Shown in pieces: positions 1-6,438 of a DNA stretch of 12,403 nucleotides. A program made the position numbers and the translations under genes. The stretch comes from Thermohalobaculum sp038524325 (lineage in GTDB: Bacteria; Pseudomonadota; Alphaproteobacteria; Rhodobacterales; Rhodobacteraceae), in contig JBCBIS010000126.1 of assembly GCA_038524325.1 (NCBI GenBank), positions 1 through 12,403 of the forward strand. The letters run 5' to 3'. The notes beneath the pieces were generated by a model. That model was not told the origin of the DNA. It saw nothing but the letters and a program-made list of their open reading frames with translations, and ran no database searches. Numbering within the stretch: the stretch's first letter is position 1; each line of letters opens with the position of its first letter.

Positions 1-1444
1 GTTCCATGCGCAACAGTCCGACGCGGTACTGGTTCTCCATCAGCTCCCCGACCGAGCGGACCCGGCGGTTGCCCAGGTGGTCGATGTCGTCCACATCGCC
101 CCGCCCGTCGCGCAGATCGACCAGCGCCTTGACCACGGCCAGGATATCCTCCTTGCGCAGCGTGCGCTGCGTGTCGGGGGCGTCCAGTTCCAGGCGCATG
201 TTCATCTTGACCCGGCCCACGGCCGAGAGATCATAGCGCTCGGCATCGAAGAACAGCGATTGGAACATCGCCTCGGCGGCCTCGAGGGTCGGGGGCTCGC
301 CCGGGCGCATCACGCGATAGATGTCGAGCAGCGCACTCTCACGCGAGCCGTTCTTGTCCGCCGCCATCGTGTTGCGGATGTAGGAGCCCACGGTAACATG
401 GTCGATATCGAGGGTCTCGATGGTGGTGTAGCCCTCGGCCACCAGCATCTCCATCACCTCGGGCGTCAACTCGTCGCCGGCTTCGACATGGATCTCGCCG
501 GTTTCCTCATTGATCAGATCGACGGCGGAGAAGCGACCGTGGATCGCCTCGAATGGCGCGAGCACTTTCTCGACCCCGCCCTCCTCGGCCAGTTTGCGCA
601 GTTTGCGCGGGGTCAGCTTCTGCCCGGCAGGCGCAATGACCTCACCCGAGGCCGCATCGACCAGATCATAGACCGGGGTGGTCCCTTTCAGCCGATCGGC
701 ATTGAAGGCAACAGCCCAGCCCTCGCCCTTCCGCTCATAGGGAACACGCTCGTAGAAGTAATCGCACACCCCCTCTTGATCGAGGCCGAGCGCATAGAGC
801 ACGGTCGTAACCGGCAGCTTCCGGCGCCGGTCGATACGGGTAAAGACGATGTCCTTCGCGTCGAACTCGAAATCCAGCCACGAACCGCGATAGGGGATCA
901 CGCGGCTGGCAAACAGCAGCTTGCCCGAGGCGTGGGTCTTGCCCTTGTCATGGTCGAAGAACACGCCCGGCGAGCGGTGCATCTGGCTGACGATAACCCG
1001 TTCGGTCCCGTTCACGATGAACGTCCCGTTCTGAGTCATCAGCGGCATGTCGCCCATATAGACGTCTTGCTCCTTGATATCCTTGACCGAGCGCGCGTCG
1101 GTTTCCTCGTCCACTTCGAAGACGATCAGGCGCAGGGTGACCTTCAGCGGCGCCGAATAGGTCATATCCCGCTGCTGGCATTCCTCGACATCGTATTTCG
1201 GTGCTTCCAGTTCATAGCGCACGAACTCCAGCACGCTGGTCTCGTTGAAATCCTTGATCGGGAAGACCGATTGGAAGACGCCCTGGATGCCCTCGCCATC
1301 CATCGGCTCCGGCCCATCGCCAGAGTCGAGGAAGAGATCGTAAGAGCTTTTCTGAACCTCAATCAGGTTGGGCATGTCTGCGACTTCGCGAAGCTGCCCG
1401 AAATGTTTGCGAATACGTTTGCGGCCGGAAAAGATGTTTCCCAT
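1..1444 (-). CDS. rpoB: DNA-directed RNA polymerase subunit beta, N-terminal part (5' partial gene)
   Basis: Encodes the first 481 residues of RNA polymerase beta (about 1380 residues in this group); the rest lies beyond the window edge. Recognisable stretches are MPNLIEVQKSSYDLFL (residues 24-39), QDVYMGDMPLMTQNGTF (126-142), VSQMHRSPGVFF (152-163), IPYRGSWLDFEFD (183-195), RIDRRRKLPVTT (203-214) and DIDHLGNRRVRSVGEL (453-468). These cover the protrusion and lobe domains; the sequence stops just before the rifampicin-binding region. The ATG at 1444-1442 is preceded by AGAGGG at a 6-nt spacing, and the protein starts MGNIFSGRKRIRKHFG, matching the family's (M)xxxFxGxKRxRKxxG start. It follows rplL after a 254-nt structured spacer, as the last visible gene of the superoperon. 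Identity is certain. Confidence 0.98.
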   Translation of the reverse strand, partial: MGNIFSGRKRIRKHFGQLREVADMPNLIEVQKSSYDLFLDSGDGPEPMDGEGIQGVFQSVFPIKDFNETSVLEFVRYELEAPKYDVEECQQRDMTYSAPLKVTLRLIVFEVDEETDARSVKDIKEQDVYMGDMPLMTQNGTFIVNGTERVIVSQMHRSPGVFFDHDKGKTHASGKLLFASRVIPYRGSWLDFEFDAKDIVFTRIDRRRKLPVTTVLYALGLDQEGVCDYFYERVPYERKGEGWAVAFNADRLKGTTPVYDLVDAASGEVIAPAGQKLTPRKLRKLAEEGGVEKVLAPFEAIHGRFSAVDLINEETGEIHVEAGDELTPEVMEMLVAEGYTTIETLDIDHVTVGSYIRNTMAADKNGSRESALLDIYRVMRPGEPPTLEAAEAMFQSLFFDAERYDLSAVGRVKMNMRLELDAPDTQRTLRKEDILAVVKALVDLRDGRGDVDDIDHLGNRRVRSVGELMENQYRVGLLRME

Positions 1445-1509
1445 CAGTGCCCTCTGCTCAGGTCGTCCTGGCCTGCGCCGCCGGGGGAAACGGCGCGGCC
1501 CCATGGCAT

Positions 1510-1568
1510 GGTCCAGGTCCTATGGGTGTCCCCGGCGGCCCCCGCCGGTCGTGTCTCGGACCTGGATC
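1510..1568 (-). promoter_or_regulatory. Nested RNA hairpin in the rplL-rpoB spacer
   Basis: An 11-bp outer stem (1510-1520 with 1558-1568, one G-T wobble) encloses a second perfect 7-bp stem (CCGGCGG 1532-1538 with CCGCCGG 1542-1548). The structure ends 66 nt upstream of the rpoB start. In E. coli the equivalent spacer holds an attenuator and an RNase III processing site that lower rpoB expression relative to L7/L12. The position and long stem suggest a similar role here, but that is inference. There is no T-tract, so it is not a simple intrinsic terminator. Confidence 0.45.
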
Positions 1569-1573
1569 CCGTG

Positions 1574-1610
1574 CGTTCCGAGAGGCTCTGCAAGCCTCCG
1601 GGACCGAACG
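1574..1610 (-). promoter_or_regulatory. Second hairpin in the rplL-rpoB spacer
   Basis: GAGGCT (1582-1587) pairs with AGCCTC (1593-1598) around a 5-nt loop. An outer CGTTC (1574-1578) / GAACG (1606-1610) stem continues the arm past a CG/CG step and an asymmetric bulge at 1601-1605. It lies 5 nt from the nested hairpin, so the two form one structured leader for the rpoB part of the message. The function is not shown by the sequence. Confidence 0.35.
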
Positions 1611-1674
1611 GTTGCGCCTTTAGACGCATATGCCGGACCCACCCTTGGTGATGGATCCGGCGATCTTCGCGGGT

Positions 1675-1692
1675 CGGGAAGCGGGCTTCCCG
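1675..1692 (-). terminator. Hairpin directly after rplL (attenuator-like, no T-tract)
   Basis: A perfect 7-bp stem, CGGGAAG (1675-1681) with CTTCCCG (1686-1692), with a CGGG loop begins 6 nt after the rplL stop codon. No T-run follows on the minus strand, so full intrinsic termination is unlikely. Partial termination, pausing, or protection of the rplL 3' end are the likelier roles. The placement matches the known need for several-fold more L7/L12 than RNA polymerase. Confidence 0.35.
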
Positions 1693-1698
1693 GCCGGA

Positions 1699-2097
<399 letters not shown>

Positions 2098-2163
2098 TGA
2101 TCCATCTCCATTTCGTCAGTTGCAGGTCTGTGCGGATCGCCATCGATCGGCGCACGGCAGCCC

Positions 2164-2718
2164 TCATGCGGTTTCTTTGTCCTTGGCCTCTTTGGCGGCC
2201 AGAACACCCAGAAGCTTGGCGGGCGGGGCCTTGAGCACCCCGGCCATCTTCGTGGGCGGCGCCTCCAGCACCCCGGCCATCTTGGCCAGCGGTGCCTTGA
2301 ACACGCCCAGAAGCTTGGCCCGGAGCTCCTCGATCGAGGGCATGTCGGCAAGCGCCTCGATCCCCTTTTCGTCGAGAAGCTGACCGCCCAACATGCCGCC
2401 GAGAACTTCGAACTTCTTGTTCTCTTTGGCATAGGCTTTGACGACCTTCGAGGCGGCCACCGGGTCATCGCTGAACGCGATCCCCGTTTGCCCCTTGAAC
2501 AGGTCCTTGCCCACTTCCTGAGGTTTGCCGTCGAGCGCGATCTTGGCGAGCCGGTTCTTGGCCACTTTGAAGCGGGCACCCCCCTCGCGCATTTTGGTGC
2601 GCAGGGAGGTCATCTCGGACACGTCCATGCCGTTATAGTTGGCGACGATAACGACGCCGGACTTGGCAAAGATGTCCGAGAGCTCCTCGACGGCTTCGAC
2701 TTTTTGAGCTCGATCCAC
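2164..2718 (-). CDS. rplJ: 50S ribosomal protein L10
   Basis: L10 anchors the L7/L12 stalk to 23S rRNA next to L11 and usually represses its own operon. I chose the GTG start at 2718-2716: GGAGAG precedes it by 5 nt and the protein then begins (V)DRAQKVEAVEEL, the family's normal N-terminus. Starting further upstream at 2802 would add 28 residues with no family resemblance. The 184-residue product has the typical SGVVIVANYNGM, FKVAKNRLAKIAL and GQTGIAFSDDPVAA segments. Its C-terminus (136-179) is four tandem 11-mers, longer than the usual 165-175-residue protein. It is followed by rplL after 66 nt. Confidence 0.97.
   Translation of the reverse strand: MDRAQKVEAVEELSDIFAKSGVVIVANYNGMDVSEMTSLRTKMREGGARFKVAKNRLAKIALDGKPQEVGKDLFKGQTGIAFSDDPVAASKVVKAYAKENKKFEVLGGMLGGQLLDEKGIEALADMPSIEELRAKLLGVFKAPLAKMAGVLEAPPTKMAGVLKAPPAKLLGVLAAKEAKDKETA
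2182..2313 (-). repeat. Four 33-bp in-frame tandem repeats at the 3' end of rplJ
   Basis: The units encode LLGVFKAPLAK, MAGVLEAPPTK, MAGVLKAPPAK and LLGVLAAKEAK (L10 residues 136-179). The two central DNA units (2248-2280 and 2215-2247) differ at only 5 of 33 positions; the outer two are more diverged but share the CCCAGAAG end. The repeats form the C-terminal helix that carries L7/L12 dimers, so repeat number could set the number of dimers. The near-identity of the central pair suggests a fairly recent unit duplication. Confidence 0.8.
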
Positions 2719-2735
2719 GATCACTCTCCACATGT

Positions 2736-2763
2736 GACAGGTCCTGGCGGTCTCCCGCCTGTC
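2736..2763 (-). promoter_or_regulatory. Bulged hairpin in the rplJ leader, possible L10 autoregulatory element
   Basis: On the minus strand an outer GACAG/CTGTC stem and an inner GCGG/CCGC stem, capped by a GAGA (GNRA) loop, are separated by a one-sided 6-nt bulge (2741-2746). The element ends about 18 nt upstream of the rplJ GTG start, so folding or protein binding here could affect initiation. Known L10 leaders use a bulged, kink-turn-like hairpin ahead of rplJ. I see the stem and bulge but cannot confirm kink-turn base identities. Confidence 0.35.
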
Positions 2764-2933
2764 CTGCCGGTTCAGCTGGCCCGGCGCGGCGACCCCGCGC
2801 ATGGCCCTCTCGATGCTGTCCCAGGCAGTGGACCTTGCAACCGACCGCGAGGCACCGGCCCCGCGCTCAATTTCTCCACTCCCCGTCTATGGCCGGACTT
2901 GCGCCTTGCGGCCGCCGACCGTCTCGGACAGGT

Positions 2934-2972
2934 GGAGGGGCGGCTGCCCCTCCGCACCCCGGTCGCCCGGGG
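2934..2972 (-). terminator. Tandem GC hairpins following rplA
   Basis: Two adjacent perfect hairpins lie just after the rplA stop codon: CCCCGG (2957-2962) with CCGGGG (2967-2972), and GGAGGGGC (2934-2941) with GCCCCTCC (2946-2953), each with a 4-nt loop. Neither is followed by a T-run on the minus strand. They may partially terminate, or stabilise the secE-nusG-rplK-rplA message and separate it from rplJ-rplL-rpoB. The 263-nt rplA-rplJ gap is large enough for a separate rplJ promoter, but I found no convincing -35/-10 pair there. Confidence 0.4.
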
Positions 2973-2981
2973 ATCTCTTCA

Positions 2982-3677
2982 TCAGGCGCTGAGCGTATCC
3001 AGCGCCACCGTCACGCCCGGGCCCATGGTCGAGCTGAGCGAGATCTTTTTCACATAGGTGCCTTTGGCGCCCGACGGCTTGGCCTTTTGCACCGCATCGA
3101 TCAGGGCGCGCGCATTCTCGGTCAACTGATCCGCCGCAAAGCTCGCCTTGCCGATACCGGCATGGATCACACCGGCCTTCTCGACCCGGAAGGTGACCTG
3201 ACCACCCTTGGCATCCTTGATCGCCTGGGCGACATCCATGGTCACCGTGCCCACTTTCGGGTTCGGCATCAGGTTGCGTGGGCCCAGGATTTTACCCAGA
3301 CGCCCGACGATCGGCATCATGTCCGGGGTCGCGATGCATTTGTCGAACTCGATTTTGCCGCCTTGGATCGTCTCCATCAGATCCTCAGCGCCCACAATAT
3401 CCGCCCCGGCTTCTTTGGCCTCGTCAGCCTTCGGGCCGCGGGCAAAGACCGCCACGCGCACGGTCTTGCCGGTGCCGTTGGGCAGGGTCACGGCGCCGCG
3501 GACCATCTGATCGGCATGGCGCGGGTCGACGCCCAGGTTCATCGCCACCTCGATGGTCTCATCGAATTTCGCCGTGGCGTTGGACTTGACCAGAGCGACC
3601 GCATCGGCCAGCGCGACATTCTCCTTGCCCTCGACATTGGCGCGGGCAGCTTTGGTACGTTTTCCGAGCTTGCTCAT
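2982..3677 (-). CDS. rplA: 50S ribosomal protein L1
   Basis: L1 forms the mobile stalk that helps deacylated tRNA leave the E site and, in many bacteria, represses the L11-L1 message. The product has 231 residues, the normal length. The family signature reads KCIATPDMMPIVGRLGKILG followed by PRNLMPNPKVGTVT, with RVAVFARG, FRVEKAGVIHAGIGKASF and the C-terminal SLSSTMGPGV also conserved. Its ATG (3677-3675) overlaps the rplK stop codon as ATGA, so translation is probably coupled. Tandem hairpins follow its stop codon. Confidence 0.98.
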   Translation of the reverse strand: MSKLGKRTKAARANVEGKENVALADAVALVKSNATAKFDETIEVAMNLGVDPRHADQMVRGAVTLPNGTGKTVRVAVFARGPKADEAKEAGADIVGAEDLMETIQGGKIEFDKCIATPDMMPIVGRLGKILGPRNLMPNPKVGTVTMDVAQAIKDAKGGQVTFRVEKAGVIHAGIGKASFAADQLTENARALIDAVQKAKPSGAKGTYVKKISLSSTMGPGVTVALDTLSA

Positions 3678-4102
3678 CCCTTCACCTCGATCCCCATCGA
3701 GCGCGCGCTGCCCAGAATGATCTGCATTGCGGCATCGATATCGTTGGCGTTGAGATCGACCATCTTGGCCTCGGCGATCTCCTTGATCTGCTTTTTGGTC
3801 ACCGAGCCCGCCGTCGCGCGGCCCGGGGTCGACCCGCCGGATTTCAACTTTGCCGCCTTTTTCAGATAGAACGAGGCGGGCGGGGTCTTGATCTCGAAGG
3901 TGAAACTCTTGTCGGCATAATAGGTGATGACGGTCGGGCACGGGGCGCCCGGCTCCATCTCCTGGCTCTTGGCATTGAAGGCCTTGCAGAATTCCATGAT
4001 GTTGATGCCGCGCTGGCCGAGCGCCGGCCCGATGGGCGGCGAGGGGTTCGCCTTGCCCGCCGGGACCTGCAGCTTCAGCTGGCCCACAACTTTTTTCGCC
4101 AT
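3674..4102 (-). CDS. rplK: 50S ribosomal protein L11
   Basis: L11 binds the GTPase-associated region of 23S rRNA and contacts L10 and elongation factors. The 142-residue product has the N-terminal signature KLQVPAGKANPSPPIGPALG with GQRGINIMEFCKAFN after it, and the rRNA-binding C-terminal domain with SGGSTPGRATAGSVTKKQI and the C-terminal IILGSARSMGIEV. The ATG at 4102-4100 has GAGGAG about 6 nt upstream. It overlaps rplA by 4 nt. The 103-nt gap from nusG contains the self-complementary GGGGCGCGCCCC near 4128-4139, in the leader where L1 repression is usual, but no specific L1 site could be established. Confidence 0.98.
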   Translation of the reverse strand: MAKKVVGQLKLQVPAGKANPSPPIGPALGQRGINIMEFCKAFNAKSQEMEPGAPCPTVITYYADKSFTFEIKTPPASFYLKKAAKLKSGGSTPGRATAGSVTKKQIKEIAEAKMVDLNANDIDAAMQIILGSARSMGIEVKG

Positions 4103-4205
4103 CTCTGGCTCCTCTTACAACCGGCCGCGGGGCGCGCCCCTTGGCATTTCAGGTGCGTGGTGCGGCTTGGACGACGCGTCGCCCGCCCCTCCCACGGGTG
4201 GCACG

Positions 4206-4739
4206 TCAGGCCGCCTTGGCGACCTGCGTGTATTCCAGTTCCACGGGCGTCGCCCGGCCGAAAATCGACACGCTGACCTTGAGGCGCGCGTTCTCCTCGT
4301 CGACATCCTCGACCTGACCCTGGAAACCTTCGAACGGGCCGTCGGTGACGCTGACCTGCTCGCCGATCTCGAAGGTAATAGCCGGGCGCGGACGCTCGAC
4401 CCCCTCCTCGACCTGGCGCAGGATTGCCTGAGCTTCAGCATCGCGCATCGGCACTGGCTTGCCCTGCGGGCCGAGGAACCCTGTGACCCGCTGCGTGTCG
4501 TTGATCAGGTGATAGGCGTCGTCGCGCATTTCCATGCGCACCAGGACATAACCGGGCATCAGGCGGCGTTCGACATTCATCTTCTTGCCGCGGCGCACTT
4601 CGGTCACTTCCTCTGTCGGGACCATGACCTCTTCGATCACATCCTCGAGCCCTTGCTGCTCAACCGACTCACGGATCGACTCCGACACCTTCTTTTCGAA
4701 GTTGGAAAGTACCGAAACCGTATACCAGCGCTTCGTCAT
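4206..4739 (-). CDS. nusG: Transcription termination/antitermination protein NusG
   Basis: NusG binds the RNA polymerase clamp and links it to Rho or to the leading ribosome. The 177-residue product has an N-terminal NGN domain (RWYTVSVLSNFEKKV at 4-18, VPTEEVTEVRRGKK at 40-53, RRLMPGYVLVRMEM at 58-71, TGFLGP at 86-91) and a C-terminal KOW domain (about 123-173, with VSVTDGPFEGFQGQVE and VSIFGRATPVELEY). The ATG at 4739-4737 follows AAGG by 8 nt. It is separated from secE by 221 nt containing a possible promoter, an FNR-type box and a terminator-like hairpin, so its dose could be set apart from secE. Confidence 0.98.
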   Translation of the reverse strand: MTKRWYTVSVLSNFEKKVSESIRESVEQQGLEDVIEEVMVPTEEVTEVRRGKKMNVERRLMPGYVLVRMEMRDDAYHLINDTQRVTGFLGPQGKPVPMRDAEAQAILRQVEEGVERPRPAITFEIGEQVSVTDGPFEGFQGQVEDVDEENARLKVSVSIFGRATPVELEYTQVAKAA

Positions 4740-4818
4740 CCGCCGAACCTTGCCCCTTGCACGCGACAGCAGGTCTCCCTGCCAACTCTTTGTTCCTCAG
4801 AGCTTTTTCGCGAGCCTC

Positions 4819-4854
4819 AAACAGAAAGGCGCGCCGGTCGAATCGCCGCGCGCC
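4819..4854 (-). terminator. Terminator-like hairpin in the nusG leader
   Basis: On the minus strand GGCGCGC (4854-4848) pairs perfectly with GCGCGCC (4834-4828) across a 13-nt loop and is followed at once by TTTCTGTTT (4827-4819). A strong GC stem with a T-rich 3' side resembles an intrinsic terminator. It lies between secE and nusG and downstream of the possible nusG promoter, so it could act as an attenuator for either transcript. Confidence 0.4.
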
Positions 4855-4877
4855 AGATATCATTGTGAAGTCGCAGG

Positions 4878-4906
4878 GCAATAGGCGGATTTTTGACCGG
4901 GATCAA
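4878..4906 (-). promoter_or_regulatory. Possible promoter upstream of nusG
   Basis: TTGATC (4906-4901) and TATTGC (4883-4878) are separated by exactly 17 nt on the minus strand, within an AT-richer patch of an otherwise GC-rich spacer. Matches to TTGACA/TATAAT are 4/6 and 3/6, so the score is modest. The -35 element coincides with half of an FNR-type box. If real, it would give nusG-rplK-rplA its own start point. Confidence 0.3.
4893..4906. promoter_or_regulatory. FNR/CRP-family binding-site-like palindrome (TTGAC-N4-ATCAA)
   Basis: TTGAC (4893-4897) and ATCAA (4902-4906), with a CGGG centre, fit the FNR consensus TTGAY-N4-RTCAA. FNR-type regulators (FnrL, Dnr relatives) are widespread in Rhodobacterales. 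The box sits in the secE-nusG spacer and overlaps the -35 of the possible nusG promoter, a position that would favour repression. A chance match within 12 kb is unlikely but possible. Confidence 0.35.
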
Positions 4907-4960
4907 GCCCTTATTCACAACTTTTTGCGTCGGAGGCCTCGCCGTCCCCACAAGCCACGA

Positions 4961-5146
4961 TCAGATCGAGAGCAGCAACTCGACGCCGAAGCGCAGGATC
5001 TGATCGACGAAGAAGAAGAAGATCGCCACGACCACCGCCAGCAGGAAAACCATCACCGTGGTGAGGCCCGCTTCGCGCCGAGTCGGCCAGACGACCTTCG
5101 CCGCTTCGGACCGGACCTGCGCAATGAATTCGGCTGGGTTGGCCAT
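4961..5146 (-). CDS. secE: Preprotein translocase subunit SecE
   Basis: SecE is the small essential membrane subunit that clamps SecY in the inner-membrane translocon. The 61-residue product is the short single-helix form: an amphipathic N-terminus (NPAEFIAQVRSEAAKVVWP, residues 3-21) with the conserved VWPTRRE, then one membrane helix (about 28-52, rich in V, L, F). I chose the ATG at 5146-5144 because GAGG lies 7 nt upstream and the protein then starts MANPAEF; an upstream start at 5179 would add 11 residues. It lies 45 nt after tRNA-Trp and 221 nt before nusG. Confidence 0.96.
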   Translation of the reverse strand: MANPAEFIAQVRSEAAKVVWPTRREAGLTTVMVFLLAVVVAIFFFFVDQILRFGVELLLSI

Positions 5147-5191
5147 GTCTAAACCTCGCTTCCCGCATCGCGCGGGCAATTCCTTGGCGCC

Positions 5192-5267
5192 TGGCAGGGG
5201 CGGAGGGGCTCGAACCCCCGACCCTCGGTTTTGGAGACCGATGCTCTACCAACTGAGCTACACCCCT
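5192..5267 (-). tRNA. trnW: tRNA-Trp (anticodon CCA)
   Basis: On the minus strand a full cloverleaf can be drawn: acceptor AGGGGTG/CGCCCCT, D stem GCTC/GAGC with AGTTGGTA loop, anticodon stem TCGGT/ACCGA with loop CTCCAAA (anticodon CCA), a 5-nt variable loop, and a T stem GGGGG/CCCTC with TTCGAGC loop. The discriminator base is G, as expected for tRNA-Trp, and the 3' CCA is encoded (5194-5192). It is the first gene of the secE-nusG operon, the usual alphaproteobacterial arrangement, and must be cut from the shared transcript. Confidence 0.97.
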
Positions 5268-5281
5268 TCGGCACCGCCCGG

Positions 5282-5310
5282 TGTCTAGGGGTTTCGCGCC
5301 GATGGGTCAA
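5282..5310 (-). promoter_or_regulatory. Promoter for tRNA-Trp and the secE-nusG operon
   Basis: TTGACC (5310-5305) and TAGACA (5287-5282) have an ideal 17-nt spacer on the minus strand. The -35 matches the sigma-70 consensus at 5 of 6 positions. The mature tRNA begins 15 nt after the -10, leaving a short leader. The sequence after the -10 (CCGGGCGG) is very GC-rich, as in stringently controlled stable-RNA promoters. Confidence 0.6.
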
Positions 5311-5363
5311 GTTGGCTCACCCAGCGATATGGGAAGGCGCGCCGAATTCGCAAGCCTGCACTC

Positions 5364-6371
5364 CTAGGGCGTCGTCACCCGCGCCCGGGGAAGCGGGGCC
5401 ACGGTCGCCTGCGCGTTGCGCGTCTCCGAGCGCCGCAACTCGGCCCGGTCTATCGCGGCGGACCAATCCAAGGCCGTGATCTGAGCATCCTCGCTGAGGC
5501 CCAAAAGATCGTCACCCAGACCGGCCTTCAGGCGCGCGATCAGCGACATCGCCGCATCCAGACGGTGATACTCCAAAGGCAACCCGCCCAGAGCATGATC
5601 GAAGCGCAGGATTCGCTCCTCCGCCATGGCGCGGAAGTCCAGAACCGCGCGGGCTTTCTCGCGCATCTGCGCTTGGCGCAGCCGCGCCATCATCAGGCGC
5701 AGATCGACCCGTTCATTGACGAAGTCGGCAAAGCCGTAAAGCGGCCCCTCGACACGCTCGTCACCCGCCCCGCCGCCTTGCGCGCGGCCCCCGGCGGCTG
5801 CTGGGGGCAGCGAGACGATCCCGCGGAAGAGATCGATGCTGATCTCGGCCACGGCACCGGGCGGTGTCAGCACCACCATGTCGAAATCCCCGGTCAGCTC
5901 GGAGAAGGCGACCGGACCGAAGCTCTCGGCCAGTTCCATCGCAGCGGACAGTGCCCGCACGTCCTCGCCGCTTATCCTGCGCCCAGCAGATCCCCCGCCC
6001 GACATATGGGCGAACTGAGCGCGGGCCGCCGCACCACGGCCGAGACCCTCGCTGCTGAGTTGCATCAACGCATGGGGCAGCGAGTCGAAGTGGCGCAGCG
6101 CCAGATCGGGCGGCAGAACTGGGCCATTTCCCAGCCCCTCCAACACCGTCTCCACCGTCACGGCGGGGAGCCCGGTTCCGTGCAGCGCCACCAGATGGCG
6201 CGACAAACACGCGTCGAAAGCCGTCAGGATATTCTGGGAGATCCGGTGAACGAGGCAGATCGGAACCTCGTCATCCGGCTCCTCGACCCGCAGTTCCGCC
6301 AGCGGAACGCGTTCGAGACTGGGCGCGACAACAGCCGCGAATAGGCGTTCGGAAAACATCGAACCACTCAC
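5364..6371 (-). CDS. Hypothetical protein, 335 residues, family not recognised
   Basis: I do not recognise this protein. It is predicted soluble, with no signal peptide or membrane segment, and is rich in Ala, Leu, Arg and Glu. A Gly/Ala-rich linker near residues 192-206 (PAAAGGRAQGGGAGD) splits an N-terminal half from a mostly alpha-helical, charged C-terminal half (for example RLMMARLRQAQMREKARAVL). The GTG start at 6371 has AAGAAG 5 nt upstream; an ATG four codons later (6359) is the alternative and has a poorer ribosome site. It lies 67 nt downstream of the KpsS-like gene on the same strand, so it could be the last gene of a capsule-related unit, and it ends 54 nt before the tRNA-Trp promoter. 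The long opposite-strand frames here are shadows of it. Confidence 0.7.
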   Translation of the reverse strand: MSGSMFSERLFAAVVAPSLERVPLAELRVEEPDDEVPICLVHRISQNILTAFDACLSRHLVALHGTGLPAVTVETVLEGLGNGPVLPPDLALRHFDSLPHALMQLSSEGLGRGAAARAQFAHMSGGGSAGRRISGEDVRALSAAMELAESFGPVAFSELTGDFDMVVLTPPGAVAEISIDLFRGIVSLPPAAAGGRAQGGGAGDERVEGPLYGFADFVNERVDLRLMMARLRQAQMREKARAVLDFRAMAEERILRFDHALGGLPLEYHRLDAAMSLIARLKAGLGDDLLGLSEDAQITALDWSAAIDRAELRRSETRNAQATVAPLPRARVTTP

Positions 6372-6438
6372 ACAAGGACTTCTTACACATCATCAAGATA
6401 CCCATTCCCGCAGGGAAGGGGAAGAGCGCGCCGACGCT

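Noticed and set aside
77..1651. Long plus-strand open frame (524 codons) opposite rpoB
   Set aside because: It is an antisense shadow of the highly conserved rpoB frame; GC-rich coding DNA often leaves open frames opposite it, and the translation shows no domain.
2719..2802. Upstream extension of L10 to an ATG at 2802
   Set aside because: The extra 28 residues do not resemble L10, and GGAGAG followed by GTG at 2718 gives the normal DRAQK start.
5761..6210. Alternative minus-strand frame inside the unrecognised gene
   Set aside because: It is rich in R, G and A, with no domain, lies wholly inside the longer frame 5364-6371 and has no ribosome site; most likely a GC-driven shadow.
6405..6417. 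TTCCC-GCA-GGGAA palindrome between the KpsS-like and hypothetical genes as a terminator
   Set aside because: Only a 5-bp stem with a 3-nt loop and no T-run on either side; too weak to call.
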